Origin: Piscicola geometra
Taxonomy: Eukaryota; Annelida; Clitellata; Hirudinida; Piscicolidae
DNA: 64,000 nt
Direction of reading: 5' to 3'
NCBI GenBank assembly: GCA_943735955.1
Contig: OX030961.1
Location: 2,271,483 to 2,335,482, forward strand
The notes beneath the pieces were generated by a model. That model ran no database searches. It was not told the DNA's origin and was given only the letters and a program-made list of their open reading frames with translations. Shown in pieces: positions 10,078 to 21,352 of the stretch. A program made the position numbers and the translations under genes. Every line of letters starts with the position of its first letter. Position 1 is the stretch's first letter.

Positions 10078-13000
10078 CTAGTTTCTTTTTTTGAGAATTG
10101 ATTTTGGAGTTCCATCGTTATTGAATTGTGCCATAGCAGTTCTCGGGATGGTCATCGAATGCAGAGAAGGGCTGACAGGAGATGCTTCAACGCAGCTTGA
10201 AGATCTTTTCTCCATGCATTCAAACGCCTTTTGACGTGGTCGAGTTGGTGTTTCTGTTGCTGATGACGATGTAACTGATGCTGATTGCTGCTGCTGCTGC
10301 TGCTTTTCAATGTGTGTTTTTGAGATGTATGGAGTTTCGTCTCGAATGGCATGCTCACTCAAGCCCAAATGAGAGCGGCCAATCAACTTCGATTTGTAAT
10401 TGGTTCTTCCATAAATGTTGTAGCTTCTGTGGTTCTTGTAGGAGTTGAGACTGTTTGAGAAGTTGTATCTACCGTTGTTGAGTTCGTTGCAATTTCTTGT
10501 ACTCATATTGTGTTGCTTACATTCCTTATTCATGTATGGACTGTTGTCAGTGCTATGGTGATTGCATAGGCCATCAGAGAGTGATCTAGTGACAAGGTTC
10601 TTTTGTGCTTGCAGTAATCTTTTAGTGTCATTTTCATTGTTGTTGGAATGGTCATTATTGATGGTAGTTTTGAGATTGTGGCTAGTGTTTTTGTTGATCC
10701 TATAATTATTTCTACAACGGTTTAACAGAATGTGGTTGTATCCGCTGGGAGAGCTCTGATAGATCGAAGCAATGGAAGATCTTTTGTTTTTATTAAAATT
10801 TTCACTGAAAGGTTGTTCATCATCGTTTTGTGTATTCATGTCCAGCATGGAGTTGTAGAAACGACCCTCACCACTTTCGTAATTGCCCTTATCGTCTCTA
10901 TCACGCCAACTAGCACTCTTTAATGTTTGTGCATTGCAACTACAACTACGACTACAACAGCTACAAGGACTTTTGGTAGCAATTACCGCGTTAGCAGCAT
11001 CGACAGCACCACCGCTACTGCTTCCGCTTCCATAACCAGTGCTGCCCGACTCATCCTCAGAAACAATGGCCAAGTTGTCCAGAGATATGAAATTTCTTTG
11101 AGGTCCTTTCTGACAAAGTCTTTGCCTTATCGACTGCAGCGTTTTGTCTACCAAAGGTGGACGAGTGCATTTGTAAGAAGTGTTTTGTGGAGAGTTTAAG
11201 AGATTTTGGAAAGATCGACTGGGCGGTGAAAAGTGGGATGGTTTGGGAAGAAGGGCTGGAGGTGACGAAGGCGAAGCTGTTTCAGAGAAGCTTTCAACTT
11301 GTGAATTTGCAATCTGTTGTGGAATGTCAAGTCCTATTTGTTTTGTTAGATCTTCAAGCAGCGGGTGGCCAGCGTCTTCTGTCGACCTTCTATTTCGCTT
11401 CTTAGAAATCTCGCTTGGTACGTATTTAACTTCATTGCAAAAAGCGTCGTTTAATTGCTTAGTACTCCTTTTGGTATCATCGGTGCGAAGATTATTGCCA
11501 GCTCCATTGTTGTTTAAGTCGCTTCTCGAGTCATTTCTACTGTTGTTGTTGATGTTATCGCTGTTATTGCAATGGCTTTGGTCGTTCAATTTTACATTTT
11601 TGCTTTCATGTGTAACACACGGCTTTTTGATAGATTGATAGTTAGTAAAAGCAGCGCAGTGATTGTTATTGTTAATGTTGTTGTCATCGGCATTCAAACG
11701 TTGAACAACAGTCTCATTAATCATCTTTATTCTCCGTTCATTGTAAAAGTTGTTGTTAGGGTTGTTAACCTTGTTACTAATGTTATTTTTGTTATCATCG
11801 GCTGCACAGTGATTGAGATCGTGATTTGAATCGAATTGAAGGTTGTGATGACTTTGAATTTGAGATTGTTTTCTAGGTAATGGTTTGTGAAGTTTCTGTT
11901 TTATAGGTTGCTGTTTAAGTGGTTGTTTGGAAGCAGAAACGTCATCGAACTGGGTTAGAATATTATCCAAGCTGAAGTAGTAGCTCACTGGACTGTTGTT
12001 GATGTTGCTGTTGCTGCTGTTGTTGCTACCTTCATTGTTGTTGGTGTTTCTGTCATTGTTTTTGTTTTTATCGATGCTGTTGTTTTTTTCGTCTAACATT
12101 TCGTTATCAAGAGCTTGCATGCTTTTTGAATCATCAGTTTCTTCTGCCTTTCTTTGACAATCCACAACGCTTTCATCTGCCTCATTGCTCTCACCTACAG
12201 TCTCCAGCTTGAGATCGTTCCTGCTTCCAAGAATGTCGATTTTTCTTTCTTTTATTTTGATGCCACAATTAAATTGATCTACTTCCCTAATATTAACATT
12301 TTCATTGTTCTCGTTATAGCATTCAATCTTCCCAGAATACGCGAATGTAGGACTTTTAGCCTTATCAAGATTGCCTTCAATACCGTTGTAAATATCATTT
12401 ACTTTCTTATTTTTCATTCTGGAACTTTTCTTCTCGTCTATCTTTTTCCTTATGCCTGCTTCACTCAGAATCTTCTTGTCGGTGGATAGAGAATAGTAGT
12501 AATTGTTATATTTTTTTGGTATTTGGTTATTTATTGTATTATCATAATCATCATTATAATTATCATTTTTGTTTTTATTATTTGTCAACTCAAAGTTATT
12601 CTCTTCTCCATGTTTGATATGCTTAGAAGCGCGTTCATTCGTATCCTGCCTATCATCCTCACCATCCACCTTGCAATCCTTGTGTTCATGATTTTCCAAA
12701 ACATTACTTCGCAGGTTATAAGAAAAGTCACAATAGGAAGGAGATTTGATTTTGCCGCTGTAATCAACGTCTAAGTCATTGAGGTTGTCCTCTAGGCTGA
12801 CATAAAAGTATTTTGACGGTGCTTTTTGTGTTACGTTAGTGCACGTTTTCGTGCTAGTTTGACTCTTTTCTGTGAGACTGTCCTGAGTTACAAGACCATT
12901 TTCATTAGTTTGTTTCTCATTATCAGTATTATTTTTATTTTTATTCAGGTCAGTAGGATTAAAAGTTTGGTCAAATTTTGTAACAATATTTTCACCCCTT

Positions 13001-14406
13001 TCACTAGTACCTTTAAGAACGGAAGTTGCTAGGAAGGTTGAAGTGGTTGTGGAGTTTTTAGCGGTTATGGTGTCATTCATTTTATTTTCATTACTAAGCA
13101 CTTCTGGATTTATTCTTTTTTCAGCTGGGTTAACTTCGTTGCTAATTTTTTCATGGCCAATTTTTTCCTTAAAAGTTGTTTTATTTGTTTCAGAAATAGT
13201 ATTATTTTGATTTTCAAAGGTATTTGAGTTAGGTATTGAAAGATTAGCATTTTCAAACTCTGTATAATTGAAGGTTTCATTAGTACTCTCAGTATCTCTG
13301 TTAATTACATGCTTGCTGGCAGTGGTACCTTCATTTATACCATAACTGTCTGTACTAGTTTTGGTTGTGATACAATTTTCCATAATAAAAGTTTGATCAT
13401 TAATACAATTATTATCATTTTTAAAATTTTCTATATTTTTAATTTCATTATAATCCGCTAAGTCTTCACTGTCTGAATTAAGAACTTTAAGAACTTGTTT
13501 ATCGAGAGTTTTATTCTCAACGTCAACAGAAGATTCCATTTCAGACCATTCGTGTCTTCTATTCTTGTAACCCTTATTATTTCTAGAATTACTATGGTTA
13601 ATTTTCTCATAAACACCATCATCATTCTTAACATCTTCATCGTCACTCATTTTAAAATTGATAATTTTTCCTTCATTGAAAGTATCATCATACATATTTT
13701 CAGTATTATCCTCATTATCATCATTATTATGGTTACTACCTAAAAACAGTGAATCATTGTCTTCTTTAAGATAAACAGATTTTGTCGAGACTTCTTTCTT
13801 GATCTCTATGGCGCTCACGTTTAAGTGTGCAGTTATATCAGTGGCATTTAAATTTAACTCTTGTTCCATGGCCGGACAAATTGTGCTTTGAATAGCAACT
13901 TCATCATCAAAAGCATCTAAATTTGTGTTTTCTTCGACTTCATCGGTCTCATCTTCGATAATCTTGCTTTGACAATTTATTCGACTTTTTGAGTTATTCC
14001 ATTCATTCCTTTCAAACAGTTCATCCCTTTCTTGCGCCCCCAACTCAAGACATGACTGGTAACAGAGCGGGTCTTTGATGTGGTATTCCTGGTCGTTTCT
14101 CTTGCTTTGAAATGGTCTATCATTTTGACAAACGCTTAGAACTTCATTGGGGATGTTTATGTTATAACTGCTGCTGCTGCTTACGTTATTTTCAAATCTT
14201 TCGATGTTGTTGTCTTTAAGGTTGAAGTTATTGGTGACAGGGCAATCGAAGTTGTGCTTACAGGAACACCGCTGGCCTGCATTAAAGCCTTGATCTCCAT
14301 ACTCCACGGCACAACTGAGGTTTTCAGCCATGACACAAGTCCTCGTGGCACCACTGACATCATTGCAGTTCTCACTCATCTGGACTTTCTTGTTTTTCAA
14401 AGATTT
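10078..14406 (-). CDS. Asn-rich disordered protein, giant terminal exon
   Basis: A 1442-residue open frame ending in TAG. Upstream it runs into a plausible acceptor (AATTCAG, with AG at 14408-14407), and the frame is closed before that, so this is the last exon and not a whole gene. A free-standing reading would start at the ATG at 14379. The protein is rich in Asn, Asp, Ser and Lys and looks disordered throughout, with no catalytic domain. Features in order are a Cys-containing start, long Asn/Asp tracts, a HPLLEDLTKQIGLDI helix-like segment, a Cys cluster (SPCSCCSRSCSCN), a Gln run near the end, and TPKSILKKRN at the C-terminus. A motif of the form aromatic-x-Ser-Leu-Asp/Glu recurs at about residues 530, 633, 808 and 1105. 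The size without a stop makes coding certain; the function is unknown. Confidence 0.8.
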   Translation of the reverse strand, partial: KSLKNKKVQMSENCNDVSGATRTCVMAENLSCAVEYGDQGFNAGQRCSCKHNFDCPVTNNFNLKDNNIERFENNVSSSSSYNINIPNEVLSVCQNDRPFQSKRNDQEYHIKDPLCYQSCLELGAQERDELFERNEWNNSKSRINCQSKIIEDETDEVEENTNLDAFDDEVAIQSTICPAMEQELNLNATDITAHLNVSAIEIKKEVSTKSVYLKEDNDSLFLGSNHNNDDNEDNTENMYDDTFNEGKIINFKMSDDEDVKNDDGVYEKINHSNSRNNKGYKNRRHEWSEMESSVDVENKTLDKQVLKVLNSDSEDLADYNEIKNIENFKNDNNCINDQTFIMENCITTKTSTDSYGINEGTTASKHVINRDTESTNETFNYTEFENANLSIPNSNTFENQNNTISETNKTTFKEKIGHEKISNEVNPAEKRINPEVLSNENKMNDTITAKNSTTTSTFLATSVLKGTSERGENIVTKFDQTFNPTDLNKNKNNTDNEKQTNENGLVTQDSLTEKSQTSTKTCTNVTQKAPSKYFYVSLEDNLNDLDVDYSGKIKSPSYCDFSYNLRSNVLENHEHKDCKVDGEDDRQDTNERASKHIKHGEENNFELTNNKNKNDNYNDDYDNTINNQIPKKYNNYYYSLSTDKKILSEAGIRKKIDEKKSSRMKNKKVNDIYNGIEGNLDKAKSPTFAYSGKIECYNENNENVNIREVDQFNCGIKIKERKIDILGSRNDLKLETVGESNEADESVVDCQRKAEETDDSKSMQALDNEMLDEKNNSIDKNKNNDRNTNNNEGSNNSSNSNINNSPVSYYFSLDNILTQFDDVSASKQPLKQQPIKQKLHKPLPRKQSQIQSHHNLQFDSNHDLNHCAADDNKNNISNKVNNPNNNFYNERRIKMINETVVQRLNADDNNINNNNHCAAFTNYQSIKKPCVTHESKNVKLNDQSHCNNSDNINNNSRNDSRSDLNNNGAGNNLRTDDTKRSTKQLNDAFCNEVKYVPSEISKKRNRRSTEDAGHPLLEDLTKQIGLDIPQQIANSQVESFSETASPSSPPALLPKPSHFSPPSRSFQNLLNSPQNTSYKCTRPPLVDKTLQSIRQRLCQKGPQRNFISLDNLAIVSEDESGSTGYGSGSSSGGAVDAANAVIATKSPCSCCSRSCSCNAQTLKSASWRDRDDKGNYESGEGRFYNSMLDMNTQNDDEQPFSENFNKNKRSSIASIYQSSPSGYNHILLNRCRNNYRINKNTSHNLKTTINNDHSNNNENDTKRLLQAQKNLVTRSLSDGLCNHHSTDNSPYMNKECKQHNMSTRNCNELNNGRYNFSNSLNSYKNHRSYNIYGRTNYKSKLIGRSHLGLSEHAIRDETPYISKTHIEKQQQQQQSASVTSSSATETPTRPRQKAFECMEKRSSSCVEASPVSPSLHSMTIPRTAMAQFNNDGTPKSILKKRN

Positions 14407-15468
14407 CTGAATTAGTTTTTATTATTTTAAAAATTATTAATTCTCAAATTATGTGATATTTTGAGAACTCTAAATGAGCAGGTAAACAGCTAAAAAGTTA
14501 CAATAACGCGGAAAGGGTTCGACGAGCTTTTAATGTATAATTAGTTTGCTTGCATACAGAGTGAGGAATACTTTTATGGCCTTTAAATTAATTCAATGCT
14601 ATCAGCCCACACCATGAGACAACACTGAATTCTAATGAATTAGTAAGCATCGATGACTTACACCTCTTCCATGCAAAGCGTTTAAACGTTTTAATAAATT
14701 TTGAAAATTATAACGTATGAACTCAGTTTTAAGCCCGCAAAAACTAGAGGTTATTCTGAAAATATCAAGTGCCCACGGCTTGAAACAAGCTCGATCATAA
14801 GTGTCACTTGTAGTCTGAACTTTTCAAACTTATAATGTGATCCTTTAAAAGTGTTTATCTTGCATTAAATTAGGTAGATAAGATAGAGTCAACTTCCGTT
14901 TGGCACATCGTGATTTCTTCATATTTAAGATTAAATATCAGAATTATGATAATCTACTCATAGTTTTTTAAGTTATGACATACCAGAAACCTCTCAACCT
15001 AAAGACCATTTAAAAACCAAATATCCTAAATAAGTATCTTGAGTACTCCTAGAATGTATGTGAAAATTTTAGTTAGAAGAACTATAATTCATTTTGATCA
15101 TAACATGAGTTTTTTGATTTCATATGCATTGTTTTTAAAGCAAAAAAGCTTTTTTTGTCTAGTTGCATGTGTTTCAAAATATAACAATGATTGAAAAGAT
15201 TAAGTTATACAAACAATTCTGTTATAATATTACCAAAGTGATTAAATCTTTTCAAGCAGATATGCGTGCTCAAGTCTAATGAATTATTCTGATTGTTTTA
15301 ATGCGAGGAATGCAATCTGGAATTCGGTGGCGCTTAAGCTTGCAAACTTATCTATACGGATCGGTTATACCTCATGTTTGGAATATTACTGTCAAAAGAT
15401 TTGAATGTTAAGTCCAGAAAATATAAATTGAAACTGTGTTTATATTCAATTTTTATTAATAATGATAC
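14407..15468 (-). other. Intron of the Asn-rich gene
   Basis: AT-rich, stop-filled sequence between two exons that share phase 0. No repeat or embedded gene is visible. Confidence 0.55.
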
Positions 15469-16062
15469 CTGTGTTGGTTTTTTGTGGTTTTTTGAGAAAA
15501 GCGAAAAAAAATCGAACTGTTTTTTGACGGATAAATCGAGCATCGACTGGTGTTTGTTTGCTTGCTTTATTTCTTTCTGCTGTTGAGTTTGTTGTAGAGT
15601 TTGTCTTTGCTGCTGTTGTTTGTTGTTGTTCGCATGATTTGCAGGTTGTCTTTGTGGTGGCAATTGTTTCTGCAGCCTATGTTGGGTGTTTGAGTTAATG
15701 CCTAGAAGTCTTGAATCATTTGACGCGGGATTATCTTCGTGCATTCTGTGTAGCTGTTGTGGCTTGTGTTGTTGTTGGCCCAAAGATATTTGTGATTGTA
15801 ACTGTTGTCGTGGTTGTTGTGAAGTATCCATTTCTATATTTTTCTTGACTTTTGTTTTGAAGTTGATTTTTTGAACAAGCCTTTGATAAATATTTTGTTG
15901 TTGTTTGGGTTCTGGCTTCTCTTTCTTTTGAAGAAGATCCGGCTTCTTTTGGCTTTTCAGCATTTTCGGGGTTTTAAAAGTGTCCATTTGTTCTGCTATA
16001 TGTTTCTTTGTTCTAGTTATAATGCTGAATTGACTTTGAATAGTTTCATCAATAGGTTTGTT
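15469..16062 (-). CDS. Upstream exon of the Asn-rich gene (Gln-rich)
   Basis: The acceptor TTTACAG (just above 16062) and the donor ACACAG|GTATCA (below 15469) bound a 198-codon segment open in phase 0. The exon at 14406 also begins in phase 0, and the join reads PTQ-KSLKNKK. The segment starts NKPIDETIQSQ, has a Lys-rich part (KTPKMLKSQKK), a long Gln-rich part, and ends MLDLSVKKQFDFFSLFSKNHKKPTQ-like sequence with a hydrophobic patch. I do not recognise a family. Entry phase 0 requires a further exon upstream, because a stop lies just before the acceptor in this frame. If translation instead starts inside this exon, the ATG at 15987 is the candidate. Confidence 0.65.
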
Positions 16063-19000
16063 CTGTAAATTTAGTTATGATTGTAAGTAACAATAATAGT
16101 GAGTGAGTAGAAGTTCTGATGCTAATAAAATTAAAATAAAAAATGTAAAAATAATGTGAATTTAATTTTTTTACTTGTAATAAAGGTTTCTGATTTTTAA
16201 ATAAAACTTTAAAAATATCTTAACTCATTAGCTAGAACAGTATTGAAGCGCCTTAAAAGTGAAAGCTCAAGTGCCGCTTTGTCTACGGGTAAAAGCAATG
16301 AAGTAAAGCAAACACTGATCTGTTGAATGAGGCTGTAGTGGCTTATCTGTGTGACCTGCAGAGTTTCGCTAGACAGGGTTTAACTTTTGATAGAATCTCA
16401 TACAATATACATTCTACAATTCGATTATAAAAAGCATCATATACATACATTTATATTTATGGATTGATTTATATCTTAAATTGCTGGAGACATCGAAGGT
16501 TTCTTTTTTAATCATATTTTTAGGAATTTGAAAATTGGCGCAATAAGACATCGCTTGCTGTTATCTCCACAGGCCGCAAAAAGGATATTACAAAAATATT
16601 GGTAATTAAAATATTTGTAAAGAAAATTTACATCGTTAATGAAGTGAGAGTTCTTCTGATGCGGATATGTTAAGTTACGAAAACACACTCATGAGAGCAA
16701 GAAAGAGGATATGCCATTCGAAAAAAAGTCTTATTAATGAATTCTTCAAACACAAACAATCACATAGACAGACAATAAGACAAACAAATAAAGGTCCTAA
16801 GTAGCTTTCATTCATTTGCTCGCTTAACGAACTTATTCATAAATCTTCTTAAACTATTCAGCAATCCGCCAAACACTATATGCCTCACTACACGCAAACA
16901 CATATTTGAATGTTCTAAAAGTTTTAAAAGAAATTCTATCTTACATAACCATTCCTATTTTGACAGGTATCAATCATTCTCACAACTCATGATCTGATTT
17001 AAAAAGCCTTAAAGTCAGTAAAATATTATAATAAATAAATCTTTATGGTTTAAAAGAAAATTAATGCAACATAAAATTCTCAAATATCGAAATAGACATA
17101 AATAAAAATTCTCAACTGCTCACCAAAACCTTAACAAGACATTCCTCGAGACTAGTTACCTACTCATCAGCCATAACATACTACCTATATTGAAAACGAC
17201 TGATTTCAATAACAATATTTTTTTTAAACTTTAAAAAAAAAGTATTGTAAGAAACAAATTATGATAATAAAATTAAAATGTGGAAAGAAAACAACAAAAC
17301 TTCTACTCATTGGTAACTTCTAAACCATAAAAAGCGAATGAGAATCAACAGGAATCAGGCACGTCTCAATTTTGTCAAAATGTCTTTTCACGAAATACTA
17401 AATGTCAAATTTTTTGAACAAATTCTTGTTTGGTTCACTGTGACTAATAAATCAAGGAATGTTTCAGTGGAAAGGTCTATTCTGTTGCTAAATACAAATA
17501 TAAAGGCAATGTAAGCTTCATGTCAGCTGAGATGTTGCTTCAGCAGATGACTAATGAGTTTTTTTAGACTGATTATGTTTACGTTTATGCTATCAAGTTA
17601 GCATTTTTTGCAATAAAAACATTTGAAATGTGAATTCTTTTTGGGTTTTATTTTTGTCTTTATACATTTTTGAAACTCATAGTTTTATATTTGAGTTTTC
17701 CAGTTTTTTTTGATTATTCTTTATTTTATTTATTTTTTATGCAAGAAAGATTTATAAAAGAATTTATGAATTTCCGTTTTTCAAATCTTTCTATATAAAC
17801 CTAAAAATTTCATGATTTTTGATTTTAAAAATGAGATAATAATTTTTTTCCAAAAAAAATTGAAATAAGCTTTTTAAATGCATTTAAAGGTAGAAATAAC
17901 TACCAATAATAGTTTTTAAGTTATAATATAATTAATAAATATAACATAATTTCAATAAGATTGGAAACTTGAGACTAAACTAAAATAATTTTTCAACAAT
18001 TCTACACACTTTTTTTATTTTTAATGTTTTATTTATAGCCTATAAGTTCATTGCACTAACTCCGGTTTAAAATATTTCTTACTATTTTCACGTAATTCTA
18101 ACAAATTAATTTATTTGGAAAAAGATAATTGAAACATAATCGAGACAAACCCGGAACACAAAGGTTATTCAATTCCCATAATAAATGACAGAATTGTTAA
18201 TAAAGAGTGATTTATCTTGGCCATCAGTCAAACACTGACACACTAAACACACAAACACAAAAACACGCACAGAGTCACAAGCATTTAAGGAAAAAAAAAT
18301 TAAATGATAGAAATTAATAAACAGTGAAGTGGATGGAGACATAGAGACTAAAGACAAACTTAAAGGCATACAAACAAATTGAAATTGACTATCTTTAAAT
18401 CTGAAAGCAGCAGAAAAGTTATTGAATTTCTAAAAAAAGTTCTTAAGCTGGGGTTTGCTTAAATTAAAATGGATTGCTTCTTTTCTGTTACTGTGACTTC
18501 TTTCCATCACACTTAGCAGTGCTTTCCATTCATTATTATGCCTTTTTCCCCTTTTTGTGCACCCAATTAAGTTTCCTCTTATAACTTTGTTTCGATTCTT
18601 ATTTATGTGCTCATTTCAGCATTTTCAATATTCTAATTCTGACATTTAGTTTTTTCCCTCTCACTCTTAATTTTTTAAGCACATCAACGGTTTTTAGTTT
18701 TTTACTCCCTGAAGGCTTTTTAAAATTATTTTCAAAATTAATACATTAACCATACATTAACATATACATTAACCAATAATATTTTATTTTTGACTTAATC
18801 CTATAACGTAAAAATGTGAGCTTTTTCAGTAAAAAGAGACTTTAGCTATTACGTCATTGAAACAAATTGATGAGTTATTAGCGGGGTGCAAAAGACAAGT
18901 GCTAAATTAATGTAAAAGCAAGATCTACTAAGGAATGCTGATAAGGGCAGCCCCTGTCATCTGAATCGCCAAGTAGAATCCTCTTTTCCAGTTTTGTTAA

Positions 19001-21299
19001 ATTTTTGGCGTTTTCTGTACTTCTAGCTTTTTATAGGAATAATAATTAAATAAATTATGGTAAGAAAAACATTTTAGAAATGCATTCGGTTGAATGTATT
19101 TCAATAATTTAGTAAAAATTGCATTACTCGGTCGACCAAATGTGTTTTAAGCATTATGGAGATACATTAAGATAGGGCTGAGATTTATACAGTGGCGTCT
19201 CGCATAAAAATAATTAGTTTAAATGCATTTAAGCGCTTATAAAGTCACTTGACTAGAAAAAACTGAAAATGTTATAAAATAAAAATTGTAAGAAAAAAAG
19301 TTTCAAAATTGAGACAAATAGTATTATTCATAATTCAAAAACAGTTCTATATGGGTAAAATATTTAATTTATAGCTTGATCTAAGAATTGGTACTTCATG
19401 AATAAAAATGAGAAATACATTTTTATGTATAAACCGTAGAACAGTTGAAATACATCATTCATCCCAAGAAAATAATTATATATTTAAATTATTTAAAAAG
19501 ATTAATTGGTTTTATAAATTTTAATCAACATTCAAATTCGTTCTTTTTTGAAAGACTTTTCTATACTACCATTCATACCGCCTGAGTATTAGAAACGGCT
19601 GATCAATCTCAATACACTTGATTCATGCTTTTTTTTCCTTTTTGTGATCAGTTAAACTTCATGCCAGTCAGACAAGCCACCAGAATTGGCTTACTTAAAA
19701 TCAGCTTCTTGACGTCGGGTTTTGAGTAATACCTCGCCCTTGACTCATCAATTAACCGCAAAAGTGTGCAAAAGTTTCAAAAAAATAAATATTTTTAAAG
19801 TTTATTTTTTTCTACTAAGATTTAACTTATGAAGATTTGATAATTTTTATAAAATAGATTTCATTTTCTCTTTTAAATTACTTTTAATTGAGTTAATTTA
19901 TTTTGGATTCTCAGTTTTTTACTCTGATAAAATTTTGGAGGCTTTTAATTGCATTAAACTATAATTTATTTATGGAGGTTTCATATTATTTTGATATAAA
20001 AAATTCATTCTATTCAGTTTTTTCAAGAAAAAAAGTATTTTTTTGTATTTTAAAATGCAATTTAATCTCAAATTGATATCTCTTTCTTTCAATTGAATGT
20101 TTACTTTGGGCTTTTAAGATCATTATGACCTCAAACAAATCGTAGAAATTTTTTTTACTATACAAACAAAAGACAAAAACACATAAGTTTTAGACTTTTT
20201 TCGAAAACAAGAACGACTGGAAATACGGCTTTTACCATTGAAGTCATGACAGAATTAAATTGAAAATAAGCTTTTATTTAGTAAACAAAACAAAAAATAA
20301 AAAACTTTTCATTATTTTAGATCGTGCTTTAGTTATGGAATGACAGAGATTTTTTTAATCTTTAAGAAGTTTGATTAAAAAAGAGCTTACCTTCGGAATA
20401 ATAATGATAAAGTTAAAAAAAGCATCTGCAATGGATATTAAAAATCGGCAGTTTTAAAAATAGAATTTTTGTATTCATAATTTGAAAAAAATAAATTAAT
20501 AAAGTAAATACGTGTAAATAATGTAACAGAGGTAAACTAATTTATTAAAAAACGTATAAAACATTATAGATCAAGTAAATCGAAACTTTATTCTAGTGCC
20601 GTTTGAGAAATACAATTGAAAACTTAAATAAGGTAAAACGATAGAAATATAGGTGGATGAGTAAGGCGTAGATGGTGTACAAAATACACCGCAGGATGTA
20701 TTGACTCGAGTCCACTATAACTCCAATTAAGTCGCAATGCCGCCTCAAAGAACAACAAAAACCAACAGCGATGTTTGCTATTTTTGTAAACATTACTCAC
20801 AATTGGGGTTAGTAGTCACATAAACCTTGGCACGCTCAAATAGTAGTAGAATTTAGTGGTTAAAGTATAATAAAGTAATATTGGATACACTTAACTGAAA
20901 AGAAAAAAAATATTTGGCTGGATTCATTTATTAAATTTCTATATATTCGTAACAATAAAAATAAGAAGAAAAAATATCTTTATTAATAAAAAAAATAATT
21001 TAATTATTTTGAATTATATAATAGAACTATTAGTACAAATATAATGTTTTAGAATTATTTAAAAAACATTGATAACTTTCAAACTTTATTTAAATGTTGT
21101 TTTAAAGAAAATGGTATCTGTCAAATTTCCATTAAATAGAAAATTAAAATCAAATGAACGAATGACGCATTCCTATTGAAACTTATCAAAATCTTTAAAA
21201 TATTATTTAAAAGTTCATTTGCTCATTCATCATTATCTTTGTGTTAGTGAGTTTACCTAATTATTTTTCAAAGATAAAAAATAATTATTTAACCAACAC
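16063..21299. other. Gene-poor AT-rich stretch, probable intron
   Basis: Mostly AT-rich DNA without supported exons. Four short patches have higher GC: 16250-16400, 18940-18990, 19670-19760 and 20640-20760. Each is open in at least one minus-strand frame, for example ALRLNWSYSG...PAVYFVHHLR at about 20640-20750, which faintly recalls a fibronectin type III strand pattern. None could be linked in phase to the flanking exons. Confidence 0.4.
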
Positions 21300-21352
21300 A
21301 TAACGATTAATTGATAAGTTGAAACAAATAATGATTACAGTGATATATACAA
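21300..21352 (-). CDS. Candidate transmembrane exon
   Basis: On the minus strand a good acceptor (TTTTTGCATATTCGCAG) precedes a short hydrophobic segment, VYITVIIICFNLSINRY, followed by a weak donor (GTGTTG). Entry phase is 1 and exit phase is 0, exactly what is needed to join the third Ig domain (exit phase 1 at 25592) to the Asn-rich exon (entry phase 0 at 16062). The hydrophobic run continues upstream of the acceptor in the same frame (LCFCIFAVVY), so the true exon may be longer. The only support is hydrophobicity and phase, and both can arise by chance in AT-rich DNA. Confidence 0.22.

Noticed and set aside
10732..13743. Several plus-strand ORFs of 60-150 codons across the Asn-rich exon
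   Set aside because: They are antisense shadows of a continuous minus-strand frame of over 1440 codons and have AT-driven composition.
16250..16400. Minus-strand segment with LLLPVDKAALELSLLRRFN, considered as a RhoGAP helix
   Set aside because: There is no arginine finger, no NKM-type motif in the next exon, and no donor in the phase needed to join 16062.
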